Origin: Desulfovibrio sp. | GTDB lineage: Bacteria > Desulfobacterota > Desulfovibrionia > Desulfovibrionales > Desulfovibrionaceae | DNA length: 64,000 nt | Reading direction: 5' to 3' | Assembly: GCA_030145055.1 (NCBI GenBank) | Contig: JAQYWK010000004.1 | Coordinates: 262,701-326,700 of the forward strand | Part shown: one piece after another, positions 8,734 to 17,593 of the stretch | Layout of the letters: each line of letters starts with the position of its first letter | How positions within the stretch are numbered: position 1 is the stretch's first letter | Translations under genes and position numbers: made by a program | Notes under the pieces: model-generated | Database searches by the model: none | Told to the model about the DNA's origin: nothing | Seen by the model: the letters and a program-made list of their open reading frames with translations, nothing else

Positions 8734-9459
8734 TCATTTTACTTGAAGGGCGAAAGCTGCTTTATTTTCCGTTTCGTTCAGTCCTACCAGTTCAGAACCG
8801 GTCTGTTCTGACTCACAATCCATTATTTTAAGTGTATTGCCCTCAAAAACTTCTGATAAGTACGCAATCCTTATTGAACTTATTTTTTGCTCTTCTAACC
8901 CGTTTGCCCGCAAAGCATCCATACCCCAGCGCAAATACTCTGTATTATTAACGTGTCCGCTGGCATCAAGTGAGCTGTATTGAACTTTGTGTGAGTGTAG
9001 CTCTTTTACAGGAGTACTGGGGCGAATCCGTTTAAGATCATTGCCAAATACAGAGTCTTCTTTGGGAAGAAGGTCTATACCAAATGAACCTATATTGACT
9101 GGTTTGCCTGTTTCTGAATCCAGTATCATCCATTCCGAACTGGCGCGGATTATTTCTTTTCCATTCTCGTCACAGCCGGAAAAGTCGCGAAAAGCTCTAA
9201 GTCTTTTAGCGCCCTTTGACCAAGTGGTGAGCGTGAACGATTTCTCGCGCACGGGGAGTTCATCAATCTCAATGCGCATGGATGTCAGTATCCAGAAACA
9301 ACCTTTTTCGTTTAAATTAGTTGTTCCAAAGCCTTCTCTATCTGCATGCGCTGTCGCCGCTTCTTGTAGGTGGCACATGAGCCAATGGTAATGCATTTTA
9401 TTGTCCGGCCCAGTTTCGTAGGCTGGAACAGTAGAGTTTATAACTAAAGTATCATTCAT
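8734..9459 (-). CDS. Acyl-ACP thioesterase (hotdog fold)
   Basis: A 241-residue protein of the plant FatA/FatB-like bacterial acyl-ACP thioesterase family, which releases free fatty acids from acyl carrier protein. It has two hotdog halves. The second contains SLDASGHVNNTEYLRWGMD (residues about 155-175), the D-x-N/S-x-H-x-N active-site region. The first carries the hydrophobic helix CHLQEAATAHADREG. It is the last gene of a TetR-shc-thioesterase unit with 12 bases between it and shc, so it may tune membrane lipids together with hopanoids. Confidence 0.85.
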   Translation of the reverse strand: MNDTLVINSTVPAYETGPDNKMHYHWLMCHLQEAATAHADREGFGTTNLNEKGCFWILTSMRIEIDELPVREKSFTLTTWSKGAKRLRAFRDFSGCDENGKEIIRASSEWMILDSETGKPVNIGSFGIDLLPKEDSVFGNDLKRIRPSTPVKELHSHKVQYSSLDASGHVNNTEYLRWGMDALRANGLEEQKISSIRIAYLSEVFEGNTLKIMDCESEQTGSELVGLNETENKAAFALQVK

Positions 9460-9471
9460 AAATATGTGCGC

Positions 9472-11613
9472 TTACCACTTCTTACCAAGATCCAAAGGGG
9501 AGGGCAGGCGCATCAAGATCTGTTTAGAGTCTTCACCTGCTGAGAATCGCTCATATACACCGAGTGCCCACATGGGGAAATATTGGCTGTAGCCGTGATA
9601 GCGGAGGTAGAATACTTTTGGAAAGCCTGTTCCTGTGAAGTATTTTTCGTTCCAGCTTCCATCTTCTTTTTGAGTATCCAGAAGGTAGCGGACACCTTTA
9701 CTTACAGCTTTACTGTTTACCCTTCCAGCAGCCATGAGTCCGAGTAGAGCCCATGATGTCTGCGATGGAGTGGATTCTCCTTTTCCTGCATAATATTGGT
9801 CATTGTAGCTGAGGCAAGATTCGCCCCATCCACCGTCTTTATTCTGATGTGCTTCAAACCATTCAACAGCCTTGCATACATATGAAGAGTTCATATCTTC
9901 GCCAGCCTGACGGAGTCCGCACAGGACTGACCATGTTCCATATATATAGTTGACGCCCCAGCGTCCGAACCATGATCCGTCGTCTTCCTGTTCCTCTTTA
10001 AGGAAAGCAATACCTTCTTTGATCGGGCGGAAGCTCTTATTATAGCCGATGACTCCGAGAAGCTCGACTACGCGCGCGGTTAGATCCGATGTTGGAGGAT
10101 CAAGCAGTGCTCCGTGATCGGCAAACGGAATGTCATTAAGGTAGAGAGCGTCGTTATCAATATCAAAGGCCGCGTATCCGCCACCAGTGCATTGCATGCC
10201 GATGAGCCAGTTAACACCCTTGATAAAGTTTTCGCGATGCTCTTCCATTTCAAGAACGCCCGCACGTGCCATGGCCATTAGCACCATCGCGGTGTCATCT
10301 AAGTCTGGGTAGAATGTGTTTTCAAACTGGAATGCCCAGCCGCCACCTTCAAGGTTTTGAGCTTTTGAAGTCCAATCCCCTTTGTAGAAAATTTGTTGCT
10401 CAAATAACCATTTGATCGAGTTTTGAATTGTGGCGCTGTTCTGGTCTTCACCCGCCTCCATCATCGCTGACAGGGCTAAACATGTGTCCCATATAGGTGA
10501 ATTACATGGCTGACACATGCACTGGTTAAGATTCTGAGCTGTCCCTGTGTCTGGAGAAATATCAAGTTCAAGAGCTGCAGACAGTTCACGTCCGCCAGTT
10601 ACAACAGTGTGCTCCCATGGAGACTTCTCTGGTACATTAAATCTATCAACTATGAGGTTGTCAACAGCTTGCATACCTCTTGCAAAATCAGGATCTGATT
10701 CATCATAACCGAGAAGTTTTAAAGCATTTACCGCGTTTGCCATTGCAGGGAAAATAGCTCCAATTCCGCCGCGTCCAGCCATATGTGCGCGTGTCCATTT
10801 TTCGGCATAATTCAGGGCTTTATTATGAATGGACTTTGGAATCAGATGCATTGTTCTCTTCAGTATTCTATCAAGTAGAATGAAGAGATTTTTGCGAAAT
10901 GCTTTGTCTCTGTATCTATCAATGTATACCAATTCTTCTTGGTTTTTACAGAAAAGCTCAGGGATGGATTCATCAATACGTAAGCTGCAAACCGGTTTTT
11001 TGGCGTACATAATTAAAAGTGGAAATATAACTGATCTTGACCAGTATGAAACTTTATCAAGATGAAAGAAAAACCATTTAGGCAATAGTACAATTTCGAT
11101 GGGCATAGCCGGAGGGCAGTGCCAAGGAATTTGCCCAAACGTAGCAAGGCAGATGCGTGTAAAAACGTTAGCTGATTCAGCTCCGCCTTTTGCAAGGATT
11201 ACCTGACGCGCGCGCACCATGTGTTCTGCATCTTTGTCGTCACCGAGCATTTTGAGGGCCATATACGCTTTTACGGACGCGCTGATATTTACCGGGCCGT
11301 CTAAATCATGCAGAGGCCATCCGCCGTCTTTCATTTGCTTTGCACGGATGTAGTTGCCGAGTCTTTCTGCCACATTAGGGTCCAGTTCGCGGCCCTGAAA
11401 TCTGTAAAACATTATATATTCAGAAGGTATTGTAACGTCAGCTTCCAGAGCGAACACCCAGTATCCGTCAGGGCTTTGTAGCGAACGGAAACGTTTAATA
11501 ACGCGCTTTAGAGCTTCTCTCGGTTGTAAAAGGGCCACAACCTGCTTATGCATTTTATTATTGCTTCTGGCTTTCTTGGTGTTGTTATTTTCTGGTCTTT
11601 TATTTTTGTTCAT
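9472..11613 (-). CDS. shc: Squalene-hopene cyclase
   Basis: A 713-residue triterpene cyclase that folds squalene to hopene/hopanol for hopanoid synthesis, membrane-associated. The catalytic acid motif is present as YPDLDDTA (about residue 437), and several QW repeats are visible (QSPDGYWVF, QMKDGGWPL, QEDDGSWFGRW, QNKDGGWGES, QKEDGSWNE). It is longer than the usual roughly 640 residues, partly through a basic Asn/Lys-rich N-terminal tail (about 25 residues). The start has AAGGA upstream. It is transcribed after a TetR regulator and before an acyl-ACP thioesterase. Confidence 0.95.
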   Translation of the reverse strand: MNKNKRPENNNTKKARSNNKMHKQVVALLQPREALKRVIKRFRSLQSPDGYWVFALEADVTIPSEYIMFYRFQGRELDPNVAERLGNYIRAKQMKDGGWPLHDLDGPVNISASVKAYMALKMLGDDKDAEHMVRARQVILAKGGAESANVFTRICLATFGQIPWHCPPAMPIEIVLLPKWFFFHLDKVSYWSRSVIFPLLIMYAKKPVCSLRIDESIPELFCKNQEELVYIDRYRDKAFRKNLFILLDRILKRTMHLIPKSIHNKALNYAEKWTRAHMAGRGGIGAIFPAMANAVNALKLLGYDESDPDFARGMQAVDNLIVDRFNVPEKSPWEHTVVTGGRELSAALELDISPDTGTAQNLNQCMCQPCNSPIWDTCLALSAMMEAGEDQNSATIQNSIKWLFEQQIFYKGDWTSKAQNLEGGGWAFQFENTFYPDLDDTAMVLMAMARAGVLEMEEHRENFIKGVNWLIGMQCTGGGYAAFDIDNDALYLNDIPFADHGALLDPPTSDLTARVVELLGVIGYNKSFRPIKEGIAFLKEEQEDDGSWFGRWGVNYIYGTWSVLCGLRQAGEDMNSSYVCKAVEWFEAHQNKDGGWGESCLSYNDQYYAGKGESTPSQTSWALLGLMAAGRVNSKAVSKGVRYLLDTQKEDGSWNEKYFTGTGFPKVFYLRYHGYSQYFPMWALGVYERFSAGEDSKQILMRLPSPLDLGKKW

Positions 11614-11681
11614 TTATAAATCCTTTTATTCTCTTCCGGGGGATGCCCCGTGAAATTTTCAGTTCGGGCCTGTCGGTATTT

Positions 11682-12290
11682 TTAGACTATGCTGTCTACG
11701 GCAGAATCAATGACCTGCTTTTTAAGTTTATGTACGGGGCCCCATTCAAAATTCGGGTATGTTACCAGCAGAGCGGTTAATCCGTGCGTCGCAGCTATGA
11801 TGGAGTTTGATGTGACTAAAATATCTTCATCCGTAGAACCGGGCAACATGCATTTTTTAACGCATGAGTTGATGCGGTCATACATGGTTTTACCGAGCGG
11901 ATTGTGCTCAAATTGTGAGTCACGAACTTTCCATAAGTCCGTTTCCATCATAAACCCGACACGATAAGCATTAGGGTTTTCAAGGCCCATGGTGACGAAT
12001 GTGTGTAAAATATTTTTCAGCGCATCTCTGGGAGACTTCGACACGGACAGTATCTCATTGATTGCGTGCAGAAAATCTCTATATGTTTCTTCTGTTAGGC
12101 AAAGGAATAATTCCTTTTTGTCCTTGAAGTGATGATATATAGTAGTAGGCGAATAGCCAATGGTGGTGGCGAGTTTGCGCATTGAAACCTGCGCATAGCC
12201 GTGCTCGGCAAAAAGTTTTCGCGCAGCATCAAGTATCAGCATCTTTAGTGGAAGCTGAGAGCTGTCTATGATAGTAGTTTGTGTGCTCAT
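11682..12290 (-). CDS. TetR-family regulator of the shc operon
   Basis: A 202-residue TetR repressor. The N-terminal HTH is intact (ARKLFAEHGYAQVSM, then TIGYSPTTIYHHFKDKKELF, residues about 20-62). The C-terminal ligand domain resembles TetR_C_33-like regulators. GAGGATATAACTT precedes the ATG. A 17-base perfect palindrome 14 bases upstream of the ATG is a strong candidate autoregulatory operator. shc follows after 68 bases. A lipid or isoprenoid ligand is likely from context, but this is inference. Confidence 0.88.
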   Translation of the reverse strand: MSTQTTIIDSSQLPLKMLILDAARKLFAEHGYAQVSMRKLATTIGYSPTTIYHHFKDKKELFLCLTEETYRDFLHAINEILSVSKSPRDALKNILHTFVTMGLENPNAYRVGFMMETDLWKVRDSQFEHNPLGKTMYDRINSCVKKCMLPGSTDEDILVTSNSIIAATHGLTALLVTYPNFEWGPVHKLKKQVIDSAVDSIV

Positions 12291-12303
12291 AAGTTATATC
12301 CTC

Positions 12304-12320
12304 GCTTAACAGTGTTAAGC
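12304..12320. promoter_or_regulatory. Palindromic TetR operator candidate
   Basis: GCTTAACA-G-TGTTAAGC, an eight-base perfect inverted repeat about a single base, 14 bases upstream of the TetR start. On the minus strand a perfect -35 box TTGACA (12351-12356) lies upstream, with a weak -10 (AAAACA) next to the palindrome. Binding here would block the promoter. This arrangement is typical of autoregulated TetR genes. Confidence 0.65.
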
Positions 12321-12469
12321 TGGGGATTGTTTTGCATGAAAGGGGTGGGGTGTCAACAAAATGTAACATGTAAAAAAAATTTTCTGGATAGGGAACTAAG
12401 TGTTAGTAAAAGAATTTCAGGTTGGTACTGATCTCGGCTGGATGTTTTTATTATTGTATCAGAAAAATC

Positions 12470-12498
12470 TTGCAATAGAAAACCGACTTGTATATAAG
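12470..12498 (+). promoter_or_regulatory. Sigma-70-type promoter of tRNA-Arg
   Basis: TTGCAA (12470-12475), a 17-base spacer and TATAAG (12493-12498), then a G+C-rich discriminator (CTCGCCTCGGGCGG), about 50 bases before the mature tRNA 5' end. A GC-rich discriminator is typical of stable-RNA promoters. Confidence 0.55.
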
Positions 12499-12548
12499 TT
12501 CTCGCCTCGGGCGGATAATTATTTATTCAGCCTGTTTTTATATAAAGT

Positions 12549-12625
12549 GGCCCCGTAGCTCAGTCGGATAGAGCGCAAGATTCCTAATCTTGGTGCCGTA
12601 GGTTCGATTCCTACCGGGGTCACCA
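12549..12625 (+). tRNA. tRNA-Arg (anticodon CCT)
   Basis: A 77-base tRNA. Acceptor arms GGCCCCG / CGGGGTC (one G-U) are followed by A73 and an encoded CCA. The D-arm is GCTCAGTCGGATAGAGC. The anticodon stem CAAGA/TCTTG encloses TTCCTAA, giving CCT, which reads AGG. The T-arm is CGTAGG TTCGATT CCTACC-like. The 3' half recurs, decayed, at 47,882-47,933, which marks this gene as the probable integration site of the 35-kb segment to its right. Confidence 0.97.
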
Positions 12626-12632
12626 TATAAAT
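12581..12632 (+). repeat. Left copy of a tRNA-derived direct repeat (att-like)
   Basis: The anticodon loop through the 3' end of tRNA-Arg plus seven bases beyond the CCA (ATATAAAT context). It matches 47,882-47,933 at 48 of 52 positions. Identity stops abruptly on both sides. The pattern is that of attL/attR copies left by integration into a tRNA 3' end. Confidence 0.75.
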
Positions 12633-12638
12633 AGAAAA

Positions 12639-12669
12639 GCTTACATCATTTATGGTGTAAGTTTTTTTT
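12639..12669 (+). terminator. tRNA-Arg terminator
   Basis: CTTACA TCATTTATGG TGTAAG followed by TTTTTTTT directly downstream of the tRNA. The right half (TATGGTGTAAG plus T-run) is repeated at 14,502-14,521, after the selO gene. Confidence 0.7.
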
Positions 12670-12699
12670 GTTATATTATATTGACTATTGTGCGCAGAT

Positions 12700-12723
12700 A
12701 CTCCCCATGGGAGTCTTTTTTTT
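12700..12723 (+). terminator. Second terminator before selO
   Basis: ACTCCC-CAT-GGGAGT followed by C and eight or more T. It lies 80 bases before the selO start and would insulate selO from tRNA read-through. No selO promoter is evident in what remains. Confidence 0.6.
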
Positions 12724-12803
12724 GAGGTGAGGGGTGTATTTCCAAGAAGAGACCTTATATATTATAGAAGATGCTTGTTGATTGAATACCAAACGGAGTC
12801 CTC

Positions 12804-14249
12804 ATGGATTTTATTAATAGCTATGCGCATTTGCCCGAAAAATTCTATCAGCGGATCAATCCTGTGGCCGTGGAAAATCCAGAGTTAATTCGCGTAAATC
12901 ATTCCTTGGCTACAGAGCTTGCATTGGATTTGCCAGAAGACGACAATGAGTTGGCTGCTCTTTTTTCCGGTAACACCTTAATAGAAGGGATGGAGCCTGT
13001 GGCAATGGCGTATGCCGGGCATCAGTTCGGAGGATTTGTTCCGCAGCTTGGTGATGGACGGGCAACCCTGCTGGGCGAAGTGATCAGCAATTCCGGCAAG
13101 CGGTTCGACATCCAATTGAAGGGCTCAGGGCAGACTCGATTCTCACGTAATGGGGATGGTAGATCTGCTTTAGGACCGGTTATCCGGGAGTATATTGTTA
13201 GCGAAGCCATGCACGCTTTGGGCGTTCCTACGTCTCGCGCCTTGGCCATGGTGACAACGGGAGAACGAGTCATCCGGGAGGTTCCGGTTCCGGGCGGCAT
13301 CTTCACGCGCGTGGCATCCGGCTTAGTCCGTGTTGGCACTTTTGAATATTTCGCAGCCCGAAATGACGCTGAAGCGGTCAGGCAGTTGGCCGATTACGTC
13401 ATCGATCGTCACTATCCCGAAGCAAAAAGCGCGGCCAATCCATATATCGATTTCTTCCGCCTAGTTTGTGAAGCCACAGCTAAGCTTATTGCCAGCTGGA
13501 TGGAAGTGGGTTTCATCCACGGCGTCATGAATACGGACAATACGTCCATTTGCGGCGAAACCATTGATTATGGACCCTGTGCTTTCATGGACACCTATGT
13601 CCCGGACAAGGTTTTCAGTTCCATTGATCATGCCGGGCGGTATGCCTATAACAACCAGCCCACCATAGGCCAATGGAACATGGCTGCCCTCGGCGGTTGC
13701 CTGCTTGGATTGTTCGATGATGATGCTGAGACTGCACGCGCTATTGGGGAAGAGGTACTTGAAACCTTTATACCCGCGTTCAAGACACACTATATGGACA
13801 GGATGTGCCGCAAGATCGGGCTGAATAGCGCAGATGAGCGGGGCTTTAAACTCGTCCGTAATTTGATGCAGCTCATGCACCAAAACCACGTTGACTTTAC
13901 CATCGCCTTCCGGGAAATTTCGGAGGATATGAATCGTTTTACAGCGCTTTTCTCCAAGGCAGCCACCATTGAATCATGGGCGGCTGAATGGTCTGAACTC
14001 ATCGTAGAACAAGGAGAGAGTATCGCGCTGGTTCAGGATAGAATGTGCGCGACCAATCCAGTTTATATTCCTAGAAATCACCAAATTGAAAGGGCAATTA
14101 GGGCTGCCGAAGATCAGAATGATTTTTCCCTGACACACGAACTCATAAATATACTGAAGACCCCATATATAGTGCAGTCAGGCAGTGAGAAATATATGGC
14201 ACCTCCTAAACCGGAGGAAGTAGTGAGGCAGACATTTTGCGGAACATGA
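12804..14249 (+). CDS. selO: SelO/YdiU-family protein adenylyltransferase (pseudokinase)
   Basis: A 481-residue SelO protein; this family transfers AMP from ATP to Ser/Thr/Tyr of target proteins using an inverted ATP orientation. Family motifs: AYAGHQFGGFVPQLGDGRA (about 70-90), QLKGSGQTRFSRNGDGRS (about 104-122), HGVMNTDN (about 238) and DYGPCAFMD (about 253). It ends FCGT, with Cys third from the C-terminus where animal SelO has selenocysteine. A 120-base sample (13,021-13,140) is 67/120 G+C by eye, against 37/120 in a sample of the next gene. This and the duplicated terminator half either side suggest a separate acquisition. GGAG precedes the ATG. Confidence 0.95.
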   Translation: MDFINSYAHLPEKFYQRINPVAVENPELIRVNHSLATELALDLPEDDNELAALFSGNTLIEGMEPVAMAYAGHQFGGFVPQLGDGRATLLGEVISNSGKRFDIQLKGSGQTRFSRNGDGRSALGPVIREYIVSEAMHALGVPTSRALAMVTTGERVIREVPVPGGIFTRVASGLVRVGTFEYFAARNDAEAVRQLADYVIDRHYPEAKSAANPYIDFFRLVCEATAKLIASWMEVGFIHGVMNTDNTSICGETIDYGPCAFMDTYVPDKVFSSIDHAGRYAYNNQPTIGQWNMAALGGCLLGLFDDDAETARAIGEEVLETFIPAFKTHYMDRMCRKIGLNSADERGFKLVRNLMQLMHQNHVDFTIAFREISEDMNRFTALFSKAATIESWAAEWSELIVEQGESIALVQDRMCATNPVYIPRNHQIERAIRAAEDQNDFSLTHELINILKTPYIVQSGSEKYMAPPKPEEVVRQTFCGT

Positions 14250-14560
14250 TCCGGTTTTTGTGAGTAGAGCCTATTCTTGAACGGTTGCCCTCAGGGATGA
14301 TCGTTTTTCATTTTTTCCATTTTCTCGCCAAAGAGACTTTTCCTTATCTACTCTAGATTGTCCTTTGTGACTGGTATTCACTTTCCAAGTTCAGAAAAGA
14401 TCGTCACTTTAGACGGGGACGGCCTTATGTGAAGCTAGGAAAATCTGCTCCGCATAAATTGTTGCAGCTTAAAGACCCTAAACAAAGTGTGCAGGATCTT
14501 GTATGGTGTAAGCTTTTTTTGTTTTTAAAAGGCGCATACGGATGAAGCTGTTTTGACTGT

Positions 14561-14604
14561 TTTTGCGTGATTTATTTTGTGGATTCTAAATCTTTTGCGC
14601 GATT
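14561..14604 (+). promoter_or_regulatory. Paired activator boxes upstream of the MCP promoter
   Basis: TTTTGCGTGATT at 14,561-14,572 and TTTTGCGCGATT at 14,593-14,604, starts 32 bases apart (three helical turns). The same box occurs twice, 31 bases apart, upstream of the first large operon (22,180 and 22,211). Position about 40-80 bases before a -24/-12 promoter fits enhancer sites for a sigma-54 activator. Confidence 0.65.
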
Positions 14605-14641
14605 GTATGTATTAATACCCTTTAATATTTGAATAAATAAT

Positions 14642-14657
14642 AGGTATGCTCTTTGCA
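14642..14657 (+). promoter_or_regulatory. Sigma-54 promoter of the MCP gene
   Basis: AGGTATGCTCTTTGCA: GG and GC are separated by exactly ten bases, as in the TGGCAC-N5-TTGC consensus. The ATG follows 47 bases later. Confidence 0.75.
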
Positions 14658-14704
14658 AAAAGGCTTGATGGTTATAGTTATGCAAAAAAAGCAGGAGAGT
14701 TATT

Positions 14705-16693
14705 ATGAGTATTAAGGGTAAACTATTATTGGTCTTTGTGTTCGTTTTATTAGGGCTGTTCAGTATTTTTGGAGTGAATTATTACGGCGGAATATTGATA
14801 GAGCAAACTAGAAAAATTGAATTACTCGCGAATCAAGGCGCGACTGATTTGCTTCAGGCTAGGAGGCAGGAGAAAAATTTTATTTTGCGCAGAGATGAAT
14901 CATATGCTGAGAAAACTCAAAAATATGCGCAACGCGCTAGAGAAACACTTCAAAAAATAGGTTCAATGCAGCCTGAAATGACCAAGCGGTGTAGTGATGC
15001 TCTATATCTTTTAGCTAACTATGAAACATCAATGTCGAAGGTCGTTAATTTATATAAGCAGATTGGGTTTACGATGAATGATGGGTTGAGATGGCAGTTT
15101 ATTTTAAATGCGCGAAATATGGAAAAAGTATTCAATGAGAATGAACAGACTTCCAGTTTTGTAGTGCTTTTGCTGCAAATGCGTCGGCACGAAAAGAATT
15201 ATATCATTCGAGGTGAAGATAAATATTTGAAGCGAGTTGATGAAACTGCGTTGAGGCTTCGTGACCTTGTCAATGATCACTACCTTGGCGAGAAAAGAAA
15301 TGCTCAACTTACTGCGCTAGATCAGTATTTGAATACATTTCATGAATATGCAAAGTCAGAGAAAGCTGTAGCTGAACAAACAGCAGGTCTTATCAATGCA
15401 GCTCGAGCGCTTGAACCTGTCTATGCTGGTATTGCCGCGGAGAGTTCAGCTCAATCGCAGCATGACGCAATGTTTACTAAATATTTAGTAATTGGAATTG
15501 AAGTTTTTGTGGGACTGTCAATTCTCGGTTTGCTGTTATGGGTAATGGTTTCTGTAACCGCACCACTTAAGCGTTTAAATGCTTTTGCTAAGGGCGTTGC
15601 TGCAGGTAATTTAGATGAAGAGCCTCAGGGAAGCTTTAGTGCAGAGTTGAATGAATTGCGAAAAGTAATGGTGGGTATGGTTTCTAATCTTAAATCGCTT
15701 ATCGATGAAGCTAAAGCAATGGAGTGCGGAGCTATTCTTCAGACCAAGGCCGCCGAAGTATCTCGAGATGAAGCTTTAGAACAGAAAAAGTATGTTCAGT
15801 CGCTTGTGGGGAAGATGGGAGAAGCCGCAGTTATAGCTGATGGTGTAGTTCGTGAACTGATAAATGCTTCTCAAGAATTACAGTCACGAACAGAAGTTAT
15901 TACCAAGGGAGCAGCTGTTCAGCAGGCTCGGATGGCTGAATCTGCAACAGCCATGGAAGAAATGAACGCTACAGTTATTGAGGTTGCTCGTAATGCAGGC
16001 AATTCTTCAGAGGCTGCTTGCGAGGCTAAAGGTGAAGCTGGAGAAGGGATAACTGTAGTACAACGAGCTGAGCAATCGATGTTAAAGGTTGCTGCAAATG
16101 TGTCTATTTTGGAAGAGGATATGTCCAAGTTGGGATCGGATACAAACTCTATCGGCAATGTTATCGGGGTTATTAATGAGATTGCTGATCAGACCAATTT
16201 GCTGGCTTTGAACGCTGCAATTGAGGCTGCCCGCGCCGGAGAGGCTGGGAAGGGGTTTGCTGTGGTCGCCGACGAAGTTCGAAAACTTGCGGAGAAGACA
16301 ATGCAAGCCACCAAAGAGGTTGAAGCTCGAATTGTCACTATTCAAGATGCAGCGCTTCGAAATGTTAATGGAGTTAAGCAAACGTTGGCTTTTGTTGATT
16401 CAGCTAGTCAGGAAGTGGCTAACTCTGTAAAAGTTTTCCAAAAAATTCAGGCTTATTCGGATGATGTTGCAGGACGTATTGAAGGAATTGCTGCATCAAC
16501 CCAGCAACAGTCAATAGCATCAGAGCAAATCAGTAGTGCTGTTATTGAGGTGACTGAGCTTGCATCCAATTCTGCTACTGCGGTTAATGAATCCGCGCAG
16601 GCCATTTCTGGGCTGACTGATTTAGCTGAGCAATTGTCTGTGGTAATTGGCGACCTTCGCAGTGAAGGAAATGAAACATCTTTAAGTATATGA
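14705..16693 (+). CDS. Methyl-accepting chemotaxis protein with HBM-type sensor
   Basis: A 662-residue transmembrane chemoreceptor. TM1 is at about 8-28. The periplasmic helical sensor (about 35-255) carries two copies of an [10 protein letters not shown] / [12 protein letters not shown] motif, characteristic of the helical bimodular (HBM) domain, whose known members bind organic acids. TM2 is at about 259-282, followed by HAMP and the cytoplasmic signalling hairpin with its invariant tip ([26 protein letters not shown], about 492-517). It lacks an obvious C-terminal CheR-tether pentapeptide. AGGAGAG precedes the ATG. A sigma-54 promoter and paired boxes shared with the first large operon link it to the signalling island. 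Confidence 0.93.
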   Translation: MSIKGKLLLVFVFVLLGLFSIFGVNYYGGILIEQTRKIELLANQGATDLLQARRQEKNFILRRDESYAEKTQKYAQRARETLQKIGSMQPEMTKRCSDALYLLANYETSMSKVVNLYKQIGFTMNDGLRWQFILNARNMEKVFNENEQTSSFVVLLLQMRRHEKNYIIRGEDKYLKRVDETALRLRDLVNDHYLGEKRNAQLTALDQYLNTFHEYAKSEKAVAEQTAGLINAARALEPVYAGIAAESSAQSQHDAMFTKYLVIGIEVFVGLSILGLLLWVMVSVTAPLKRLNAFAKGVAAGNLDEEPQGSFSAELNELRKVMVGMVSNLKSLIDEAKAMECGAILQTKAAEVSRDEALEQKKYVQSLVGKMGEAAVIADGVVRELINASQELQSRTEVITKGAAVQQARMAESATAMEEMNATVIEVARNAGNSSEAACEAKGEAGEGITVVQRAEQSMLKVAANVSILEEDMSKLGSDTNSIGNVIGVINEIADQTNLLALNAAIEAARAGEAGKGFAVVADEVRKLAEKTMQATKEVEARIVTIQDAALRNVNGVKQTLAFVDSASQEVANSVKVFQKIQAYSDDVAGRIEGIAASTQQQSIASEQISSAVIEVTELASNSATAVNESAQAISGLTDLAEQLSVVIGDLRSEGNETSLSI

Positions 16694-16842
16694 AAGTTTA
16701 ATATTAAGACATAAATTATTTTTATCTTGCCAAATTACGCCATTGTTTTACTTGCAATATTCTGCATTTATTATTGTGATTAATACACTGTAATTAAAGC
16801 TTAATTTAGATGTGTTCTGGTGTTTGTGATAAATATTACGAG

Positions 16843-16858
16843 TGGCATAGTCTATGCA
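16843..16858 (+). promoter_or_regulatory. Sigma-54 promoter
   Basis: TGGCATAGTCTATGCA with ten bases between GG and GC. It sits 56 bases before the ATG of the 206-residue protein of unknown function. Confidence 0.7.
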
Positions 16859-16913
16859 AAATATAGATCTATCCCGAAGTGGGACTATAACAAATTATCA
16901 GGAGGCATTTATA

Positions 16914-17534
16914 ATGGAACTTGTTTTTTCTACGCATGGTCGCTCTTGTGATCTTGCATTACATCCAGTGTCAGCAAAAACTGTTCAGACAATTAATCAA
17001 TACGGATCTAAAGTATATTCTATGAAGCCTATGGATTGGTGGCGCAAGGGCAATACCACCACATGGGGAATGCGTATTGATAATGAATGTGTCATTCAAA
17101 CTTTTCTGGACGGTAAAAGTTGTGAATTTGAGCGGAGTTTAATTACAACTGCTCCCGTAAAGATCAGACGCAGAATGTACTTGGACAGCAAGGCTAAATA
17201 TCTCTGTGTTCTCGGGTATGATAATGAAATGTGCAAGTTCTCATGGAAGTGGGATAATATCAGTGAATTTGATCCAGGTAAGTTTGAATTTATGGTGCAT
17301 CAATGGGATCGGATTATGGGTGAAGATAATTATTTTATTCTTGATGAGGTCAGATATGATGGACAGTTTGCGACCAATCACGACTGGTGTGAAGCTTCTG
17401 GTTTTACGCTTGTCCCACCGAAGGTGATAGATCTGGAAGAGGTCAGGCAAGAGCTTTCACAGGGGTCGTTAGAACATAGGGGAGAGTCTTTCCCTTCTCC
17501 GAGGGTGGTAGTTGACTCTGTACAATGGATATAA
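16914..17534 (+). CDS. Protein of unknown function, sigma-54 driven
   Basis: A 206-residue soluble protein starting MELVFSTHGR. The frame is open for 20 more codons upstream, but that part overlaps the sigma-54 promoter, and AGGAGG stands before 16,914. I recognise no family. It has no signal peptide or membrane segment. It is rich in aromatics (WWRKGNTTTWGMR, CKFSWKWDNISEF, HQWDRIMGEDNYF), contains six or seven Cys and ends with an acidic, proline-containing tail. The aromatic beta-rich pattern recalls small ligand-binding or PilZ-like beta domains, without a defendable motif. It stands alone between the chemoreceptor and a bidirectional terminator. Confidence 0.7.
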   Translation: MELVFSTHGRSCDLALHPVSAKTVQTINQYGSKVYSMKPMDWWRKGNTTTWGMRIDNECVIQTFLDGKSCEFERSLITTAPVKIRRRMYLDSKAKYLCVLGYDNEMCKFSWKWDNISEFDPGKFEFMVHQWDRIMGEDNYFILDEVRYDGQFATNHDWCEASGFTLVPPKVIDLEEVRQELSQGSLEHRGESFPSPRVVVDSVQWI

Positions 17535-17545
17535 GATTAATTCTT

Positions 17546-17593
17546 TTAAATAAATAAATCCCGCACGGCAACGCGCGGGATTTATTTATTTAA
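17546..17593. terminator. Bidirectional terminator
   Basis: A 19-bp perfect stem TTAAATAAATAAATCCCGC against its complement, loop ACGGCAACGC. The A/T-rich outer stem provides a T-run on both strands. It separates the convergent unknown gene and the sigma-54 activator gene, whose TAA lies within the right arm. Confidence 0.85.

Larger units (their letters stand above)
14250..14704 (+). other. 455-base intergenic region: remnant and MCP control region
   Basis: No gene with a start codon is supported. Bases about 14,352-14,544 stay open in one frame without a start (containing GRPYVKLGKSAPHKLL), which may be a decayed coding fragment; I recognise no family. A copy of the tRNA terminator half follows at 14,502-14,521. 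The last 150 bases hold two TTTTGCGYGATT boxes and a sigma-54 promoter for the chemoreceptor gene. Confidence 0.5.

Noticed and set aside
14352-14544. An open stretch without a start codon between selO and the chemoreceptor gene
   Set aside because: No start, no ribosome site and no recognised family. It may be a decayed fragment and is mentioned only in the intergenic entry.
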